Source: Alphaproteobacteria bacterium (GTDB lineage Bacteria; Pseudomonadota; Alphaproteobacteria; Rickettsiales; UBA3002). From it: a DNA stretch of 10,418 nt. Under the pieces are notes generated by a model that saw only the letters and a list, made by a program, of their open reading frames with translations, was not told the origin of the DNA and did no database searches. Both the position numbers and the translations under genes were made by a program. The stretch covers positions 1 to 10,418 of the forward strand of contig JAKFUW010000251.1 of assembly GCA_021732545.1 (NCBI GenBank), read 5' to 3'. Below are positions 7,035 to 10,418 of this stretch, piece by piece (position 1 is the first letter of the stretch; the number at the start of each line of letters is the position of its first letter).

Positions 7035-7958
7035 ATGAAACCATCTAAACGCCGCCTTCTCATTTTACTATCCGCCATCGTGATCCCCTCCATCATCATC
7101 AGTTGCGCCACGTCCTCGATTTTGTCAAACGCGTCGCAATCCACCCACGAATGTGCGCCATTTAATGCTATCGAGCGATGCCATACCATCGTGCGCGCCA
7201 CCAGCCAACCCGCACGCGCCATGGTGCTGGCGCTGCATCCGGCCTACACCTCGCCGCAGCGGGTCGAGCGACTCTCGGGCTTTGCCAAAATGGCCGCGAA
7301 ACAAGGCTTCGATGTGTTATACCCTGAAGGCATTGAGCAACATTGGAACGATGGACGCGGTGCAGGCAAAACCAAAACCGTGGCCGATAACATCGACGAT
7401 GTGGCGTATCTGACGGCGCTCACCAAGCGTTATGCCAAAGACAAACCGGTGCTGGTGATGGGGATGTCTAACGGCGGCATGATGGCGATGCGGATGGTGT
7501 GCGATAGCGAGTTTAAATTTGCAGCCATGGCTACGGTGGTTTCCAACCTGCCCTATAGCTTGCCCACTGATTGCAAACAAACCTACACACTGCCTGTATG
7601 GATGCTGTTTGGCGAGGCGGACGAAGTGGTGCCTCCTTCTGGCGGTGCCATTTATGGCTCGGCAAAAGACTGGGGCAAGGTGGAATCGGCTGCTGATACG
7701 CTGGCCTTTTGGCAGAAACGCAATGGCTGCGATGATGCCAAAAACAACATCACGACGATTGATACGATTATTGATGACAGCACCTCACTTGAAATCACTA
7801 CCAACAAGGCCTGCAACATTACGAACATAAATGTTGTAGGCGGCGGTCATGCATGGCCGGGCGAGCCCAAATGGTATGCGTGGATTTTTGGCCGTGGCCC
7901 CGTGAGCGATGAGATGAACACCACAAAGGTGCTGCTGGAATGGATGAAATATCTGTAG
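7035..7958 (+). CDS. predicted lipoprotein esterase of the PHB-depolymerase/LpqC family
   Basis: Alpha/beta hydrolase of 307 residues resembling the COG3509 (LpqC/poly-3-hydroxybutyrate depolymerase) group, whose members cleave polyester or aromatic ester bonds outside the cytoplasm. The N-terminus is basic (KPSKRR), then hydrophobic, ending in a lipobox-like IISC with Cys24, so a lipid-anchored envelope protein is likely. Family marks are WNDGRG at 104-109, DDVAYLTAL at 121-129, the nucleophile elbow GMSNGG with Ser145, Asp196 in LFGEADEVVPP, and His272 in VGGGHAWPG, giving a complete Ser-Asp-His triad. Extra cysteines (40, 49, 156, 180, 232, 260) could form disulfides. AAGG (7024-7027) overlaps the preceding stop codon and lies 7 nt before ATG 7035, which suggests translational coupling to the 11-residue-repeat protein. 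Downstream, a palindromic element with T-tracts probably ends the transcript. Substrate is not determined; feruloyl or acetyl esterase activity is also possible. Confidence 0.88.
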   Translation: MKPSKRRLLILLSAIVIPSIIISCATSSILSNASQSTHECAPFNAIERCHTIVRATSQPARAMVLALHPAYTSPQRVERLSGFAKMAAKQGFDVLYPEGIEQHWNDGRGAGKTKTVADNIDDVAYLTALTKRYAKDKPVLVMGMSNGGMMAMRMVCDSEFKFAAMATVVSNLPYSLPTDCKQTYTLPVWMLFGEADEVVPPSGGAIYGSAKDWGKVESAADTLAFWQKRNGCDDAKNNITTIDTIIDDSTSLEITTNKACNITNINVVGGGHAWPGEPKWYAWIFGRGPVSDEMNTTKVLLEWMKYL

Positions 7959-7990
7959 CAGAGCAACCTTATGTTTCCACATTCCATGGC

Positions 7991-8066
7991 TGTCACCACG
8001 TGCTTGCCACGGGTCTGGTTTTTTTTACGCTAACCTAACCGGACCCCGTCATAGGGCGGGGTGACA
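7991..8066 (+). repeat. 76-bp two-hairpin element related to the 108-bp repeat, probably acting as terminator
   Basis: The element starts TGTCACC (7991-7997) and ends GGTGACA (8060-8066), a perfect 7-bp terminal inverted repeat. Its right module, GGACCCCG...CGGGGTGACA, matches the outer sequence of the 108-bp repeats but has a short 8-nt loop (stem 8043-8048/8057-8062). Its left module contains CGTG-CTTGC-CACG (7999-8011) and resembles the CCGTGGCTTG(A)CCACGG type of repeat widespread in Rickettsiales. T8 (8019-8026) follows the left module and T7 (8068-8074) the right one, so either could end the esterase transcript. It lies about 30 nt after that gene. Confidence 0.65.
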
Positions 8067-8117
8067 GTTTTTTTCATACACCACCTGACTTTTAACGCTT
8101 TAGTTATCAAAACAGCC

Positions 8118-8188
8118 TTGACTCCTGCTCAAAAACCATCATAATGCATTTTGAGTTTTTTGACTTAACTACTCTTAGTGCCTGCAAT
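8118..8188 (+). promoter_or_regulatory. two candidate sigma-70 promoters for cspA
   Basis: The stronger one is TTGACT (8118-8123) with CATAAT (8140-8145) at 16-nt spacing, five of six matches in each box. A second is TTGACT (8160-8165) with TGCAAT (8183-8188) at 17-nt spacing. Starts near 8152 or 8195 would give leaders of about 230 or 185 nt, long in the manner of cold-shock genes. Confidence 0.6.
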
Positions 8189-8209
8189 CTACCTATTGTT
8201 TCGGGTAGA

Positions 8210-8370
8210 GCATCTTTTAAAAAAGGTGCCATAAGGCCTGCCCCTGCAGGCCTCAACAGCGTTTTACCAAGAGTGCTCGCGCAAACTTCGCGCGAATAAT
8301 AATTAAAACTCTTCTGTGAGCTTTCTCATGATGGGAAAGCTCAATGTAAACGCTATTGAGGCATAAGGAG
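8210..8370 (+). promoter_or_regulatory. structured 5' leader of cspA
   Basis: The untranslated leader can form several stems. GCATCTTTT pairs with AAAAGGTGC (8210-8229) using one G-T wobble. AGGCCTGC/GCAGGCCT (8234-8253) is a perfect 8-bp hairpin. TCGCGC/GCGCGA (8278-8294, approximate) is a 6-bp hairpin. TGAGCTTTC/GAAAGCTCA (8317-8343) is a perfect 9-bp hairpin. A long-range helix pairs GCCTCAACAGCGTTTTAC (8250-8267) with GTAAACGCTATTGAGGC (8346-8362), with one mismatch and one bulge, closing 2 nt before AAGGAG (8365-8370). The long-range helix and the 8234-8253 hairpin share bases 8250-8253, so they compete. Temperature-dependent refolding, as known for E. coli cspA mRNA, is an inference. 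Confidence 0.65.
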
Positions 8371-8379
8371 ATTCTTGAT

Positions 8380-8583
8380 ATGGCGACTGGTACCGTTAAA
8401 TGGTTCAACCCCACTAAAGGTTATGGCTTTATTCAACCCGAGCAAGGCGGAGCCGATGTGTTTTTGCATATCAGCGCGCTTGAGCAAGCTGGTTTGTCTG
8501 GCTTGAACGAAGGTCAGCGCGTGAGCTACGAGCTGGTTACGAATAAAGGGAAAACCTCGGCTGGTAATTTGAAACTGGCTTAA
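8380..8583 (+). CDS. cspA: CspA-family cold-shock protein
   Basis: A 67-residue single cold-shock domain that binds single-stranded RNA and DNA and melts RNA secondary structure in the cytoplasm. It begins MATGTVKWFN, as is typical of alphaproteobacterial members. RNP1 is seen as KGYGFIQP (residues 14-21) and RNP2 as VFLHIS (30-35), with the aromatic residues used for base stacking (Trp8, Phe9, Tyr16, Phe18, Phe31, His33). Length is normal for the family. The ATG at 8380 is preceded by AAGGAG (8365-8370) at 9-nt spacing; the in-frame TTG at 8356 lies inside the leader stem and is rejected. The next gene in the same direction is a DEAD-box RNA helicase, a partner in cold adaptation of RNA folding. 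Which Csp paralogue this is, and whether cold induces it, cannot be told from sequence alone. Confidence 0.97.
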   Translation: MATGTVKWFNPTKGYGFIQPEQGGADVFLHISALEQAGLSGLNEGQRVSYELVTNKGKTSAGNLKLA

Positions 8584-8588
8584 AGGAG

Positions 8589-8609
8589 CGCGGCATATTT
8601 GCTGCGTTT
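8589..8609 (+). terminator. weak hairpin terminator or attenuator after cspA
   Basis: CGCGGCA (8589-8595) and TGCTGCG (8600-8606) form a 7-bp stem with one G-T pair, a TATT loop and only three T residues after it, 5 nt past the stop codon. Partial read-through toward the helicase is likely. Confidence 0.45.
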
Positions 8610-8696
8610 GATCTTCCTACTCTTTCTATTCTGAATCATGCTGCGCATCCCATTGCTTGCACTTCATCATTCAGGTCGCCGTGAAAAGGTTCTAAA

Positions 8697-8768
8697 GGCA
8701 AATTGTCATTCCACTTAAAAAATTCTCTATTTTTTAAAGTGGATAAAATGACAATCAATATATTTGCC
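8697..8768. repeat. 72-nt long imperfect palindrome between cspA and the helicase gene
   Basis: Three consecutive arm segments pair: GGCAAA (8697-8702) with TTTGCC (8763-8768); TTGTCATT (8703-8710) with AATGACAA (8747-8754); and CCACTTAAAAAAT (8711-8723) with 8729-8742, which has one extra A. The terminal loop is TCTCT. All unpaired bulges lie on the 3' side (ATAA at 8743-8746 and 8 nt at 8755-8762). The inner TGTCAT...ATGACA ends echo the TGTCA/TGACA ends of the other repeats here. No protein is encoded. It could be a repeat element or an mRNA-stabilising or processing hairpin. Confidence 0.75.
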
Positions 8769-8770
8769 TC

Positions 8771-8802
8771 GGTGTACTTTTTCGATTGGTGAAAAGTACA
8801 CC
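8771..8802. other. perfect 11-bp hairpin upstream of the helicase gene
   Basis: GGTGTACTTTT (8771-8781) and AAAAGTACACC (8792-8802) pair perfectly around a 10-nt loop, immediately after the 72-nt palindrome. Its last two bases overlap a further stem, CCCTGCC (8801-8807) with GGCAGGG (8825-8831). These stems probably lie in the RNA joining cspA to the helicase or in the helicase leader; role unknown. Confidence 0.7.
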
Positions 8803-8831
8803 CTGCCGTCCTTAAGATTTTTTGGGCAGGG

Positions 8832-8850
8832 AGCGAGAACACTCGCTTTT
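8832..8850 (+). terminator. hairpin with short T-run in the helicase leader
   Basis: AGCGAG (8832-8837) and CTCGCT (8842-8847) form a 6-bp stem with an AACA loop, ending in TTTT (8847-8850). It resembles a small intrinsic terminator or attenuator 36 nt before the helicase ATG. The first arm could alternatively pair with CGCT at 8854-8857. Confidence 0.45.
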
Positions 8851-8885
8851 AAACGCTCATTTAACTTTAAGGATATATTCTATTT

Positions 8886-10163
8886 ATGGAAAATTTTAAT
8901 TCTCTTAATCTGCCTGCCGCTTTGATGACTTCGCTCGAGCGCATGGCATTCAACACCCCCACTCCCATTCAGGCGCAAGCAATTCCGCCTGCACTCGAAG
9001 GCCGCGACATTCTGGGTTCTGCTCAAACCGGAACGGGTAAAACCGGCGCTTTCAGCATCCCCATGGTGGTGCAATTGCTCAACAATCCGCGCAGCAACGC
9101 GATGGTGCTTACCCCCACCCGCGAGCTTGCAGTTCAGGTGCAAGAAATGATCGAGCAGTTGCTTGGCAAAAATAACGCCATTAAAACCGTGCTGCTGATT
9201 GGCGGCGAATCCATGCCAAACCAGTTGCAACAGCTTCGCGCTCGCCCACGGATTATTGTTGGCACACCTGGCCGTATCAACGACCATTTGGCGCGTGGCT
9301 CACTCATGCTTCATCAGACCAGCTTTCTGGTGCTCGATGAAACCGACCGTATGTTAGACATGGGCTTTGGGATTCAGCTGGAGAAAATCTTCAAATACCT
9401 GCCAGCCGTGCGCCAAACGCTGATGTTTTCGGCCACTTTGCCCGATAACATCGTGAAGCTTTCTGGCAATTATCTGAAAAACCCAGTGCGGGTGTCAGTG
9501 GGATCACTCACCAACCCTGTCGCAAAAATCTCTCAGGAAACCATCAACACCAACGAAATCAACAAATATGATGAGCTGGTGCGTCAGTTGAAAGAGCGTG
9601 AAGGCTCGGTGATTGTGTTTGTGAAAACCAAATATGGCACCGAAAAACTCGCCACTCGTTTGCGCCGCGATAATCACAGCGCCGATGCGATTCACGGCGA
9701 TTTACGCCAGAATAAACGCGACCGCGTCATCAATAATTTCCGCGAGCAAAAGCACCGTATTTTGGTGGCAACGGATATTGCCGCACGCGGCCTCGATATT
9801 CCGCATATTGAACATGTGATCAACTACGACCTTCCACAATGCCCGGAAGATTACATCCACCGCATTGGCCGTACGGGTCGCGCGGGATCAGAAGGCTGCG
9901 CAGTCAATCTGCTCACCCCACAAGATGCCATCAAATGGCGTGCGATTCAGCAACTGATGAATCCTGGCGAAAAGTTTCCCCCATTGCCAAGCAAAGGCCC
10001 CTCCAAGCCAAAATCCGGCTTTCGTGGTGGTAATAACCGTGGCAGTAATGGCGGCGGCGCAAACACAAATGCGGGAGCAGGTGCTGCGGCGCGCCCCAAC
10101 AATCGTTTCCGTCGCGGCACGTCTTCTGGTGGCAAGCCTTCAGGATTTAAAGCGGCTAGCTGA
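8886..10163 (+). CDS. DEAD-box ATP-dependent RNA helicase (RhlE/DeaD-like) with a Gly/Asn/Arg-rich tail
   Basis: Cytoplasmic helicase of 425 residues that unwinds short RNA duplexes using ATP, typically in ribosome assembly, RNA decay or cold adaptation. Motifs in order: Q motif FNTPTPIQ (22-29), motif I AQTGTGKT (46-53), Ia PTRELA (77-82), Ib TPGR (127-130), motif II DETD (151-154), III SAT (182-184), IV VIVFVKT (242-248), V ATDIAARGLD (295-304) and VI HRIGRTGR (325-332). Motif II reads DETD instead of DEAD; the catalytic Asp-Glu and final Asp remain. Residues about 371-425 form a disordered tail with RGG-like and Asn/Gly runs and several Arg/Lys, a common RNA-binding extension. ATG 8886 is preceded by TAAGGA (8868-8873) at a rather long 12 nt. 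It follows cspA on the same strand, separated by a 302-bp run of hairpins. A palindromic repeat starts 10 nt after the stop. Confidence 0.96.
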   Translation: MENFNSLNLPAALMTSLERMAFNTPTPIQAQAIPPALEGRDILGSAQTGTGKTGAFSIPMVVQLLNNPRSNAMVLTPTRELAVQVQEMIEQLLGKNNAIKTVLLIGGESMPNQLQQLRARPRIIVGTPGRINDHLARGSLMLHQTSFLVLDETDRMLDMGFGIQLEKIFKYLPAVRQTLMFSATLPDNIVKLSGNYLKNPVRVSVGSLTNPVAKISQETINTNEINKYDELVRQLKEREGSVIVFVKTKYGTEKLATRLRRDNHSADAIHGDLRQNKRDRVINNFREQKHRILVATDIAARGLDIPHIEHVINYDLPQCPEDYIHRIGRTGRAGSEGCAVNLLTPQDAIKWRAIQQLMNPGEKFPPLPSKGPSKPKSGFRGGNNRGSNGGGANTNAGAGAAARPNNRFRRGTSSGGKPSGFKAAS

Positions 10164-10172
10164 AAGGATACG

Positions 10173-10282
10173 TGTCACCCCGCACATTCCATGAGCGGTC
10201 GCGCTTAGCGCGAAAGCGAATGGAAGAGTTGCGGGGTCTCCCTCCAAAAGGTGGGAGATGCCGCAATAAATGCGGCATGACA
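10173..10282 (-). repeat. 110-bp palindromic interspersed repeat, copy 2 (inverted)
   Basis: The reverse complement matches the element at 3988-4095. The first 29 nt are identical, and the last approximately 66 nt differ at about four positions plus one indel. The central 14-15 nt spacer does not match in this orientation. The TGTCA/TGACA ends, the ATGCCGCA hairpin (10258-10278) and the CGCGC-TTA-GCGCG core are preserved. It also gains an extra hairpin, TCTCCC/GGGAGA (10237-10258), in the spacer. Like copy 1, it sits between two converging genes. Confidence 0.9.
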
Positions 10283-10292
10283 AATGAAACAT

Positions 10293-10329
10293 AAAAAACG
10301 CCCACCTCTGCAAAGAAGTGGGCGTTTTT
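10293..10329. terminator. strong bidirectional intrinsic terminator
   Basis: ACGCCCAC (10298-10305) pairs with GTGGGCGT (10318-10325). TCT/AGA extends the stem past one mismatch and GCAA closes the loop. A6 lies on the left (10293-10298) and T5 on the right (10325-10329), so it works for the helicase on the plus strand and for the converging minus-strand gene. Its right edge touches the latter's TGA stop codon. Confidence 0.9.
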
Positions 10330-10418
10330 CATTTCTTAATCACCTTGCCAGCCTGAACGAATGTCAGCTTACCATTGCTGGCGACATACTCACCATCCAG
10401 CGCGGGAACTTCCACACC
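10329..10418 (-). CDS. 3' end of an unidentified minus-strand gene, cut by the window edge
   Basis: The minus strand reads open from the window edge for 29 codons, LDGEYVASNGKLTFVQAGKV and so on, ending IKK and a TGA whose complement is at 10329-10331. The stop coincides with the right edge of the strong terminator, as expected for a real gene end. The fragment looks like a small beta-hairpin (DGEYVASNGKLTFV). I do not recognise the family, and too little is present to suggest a function. Confidence 0.6.
   Translation of the reverse strand, partial: GVEVPALDGEYVASNGKLTFVQAGKVIKK

Noticed and set aside
8210..8370. tRNA or known riboswitch in the cspA leader
   Set aside because: The stems do not form a cloverleaf, no T-loop or CCA end is present, and I recognise no conserved riboswitch core.
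8636..8842. 68-residue minus-strand open frame between cspA and the helicase gene
   Set aside because: It covers the palindromes, resembles no family and lacks a ribosome-binding site; the hairpins explain the sequence better.
1..10418. A new defence, secretion or mobile-element system
   Set aside because: All sizeable genes match housekeeping, transport or envelope families, no transposase, integrase, nuclease or toxin-antitoxin pair is visible, and the only mobile-like sequences are short palindromic repeats.

Overview
The window reads as an ordinary chromosomal stretch from a Gram-negative bacterium, most likely an alphaproteobacterium of moderate G+C. Supporting signs are a trimeric-porin-like outer-membrane protein ending in phenylalanine, a short alphaproteobacterial-style CspA protein, MHS and Kup transporters, and interspersed palindromic repeats with TGTCA...TGACA ends of the general kind common in Rickettsiales-like genomes. 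I cannot name a genus. No phage, insertion sequence, tRNA, rRNA or CRISPR array is visible.

Layout. Positions 1-656 hold the 3' two thirds of a TerC/Alx-family membrane protein gene broken by two in-frame TAA codons. Positions 759-3980 hold a probable two-gene transport operon: an MHS-type major facilitator and the K+ transporter Kup. A 108-bp palindromic repeat fills the gap to a convergent minus-strand gene (4103-5338) for a secreted TIGR03118-like propeller protein carrying an EF-hand-type loop. A divergent control region (5339-5488) separates it from a porin (5489-6595). Next comes a tight pair: a small exported protein made of seven 11-residue Arg/Gln/Glu-rich repeats (6687-7025), and, 9 nt further on, a predicted lipoprotein esterase of the PHB-depolymerase/LpqC family (7035-7958).

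The last third is a cold-shock-type block. cspA (8380-8583) has a long, highly structured leader, and a DEAD-box RNA helicase (8886-10163) follows a run of strong hairpins. Both genes carry the same TAAACGCT box 10-11 nt before their Shine-Dalgarno sequence. A second, inverted copy of the 108-bp repeat and a strong bidirectional terminator separate the helicase from the 3' end of another minus-strand gene cut by the window edge.

Functional picture. Envelope and transport functions dominate the first 8 kb (metal, organic-ion and K+ transport, porin, periplasmic proteins, lipoprotein esterase), and RNA-structure remodelling the last 2 kb. I see no clear new defence or mobile system. The most notable items are the 11-residue-repeat periplasmic protein, the csp leader with mutually exclusive stems, the modular repeat family whose spacer seems inverted between copies, the chain of hairpins before the helicase gene, and the doubly nonsense-interrupted terC-like gene.
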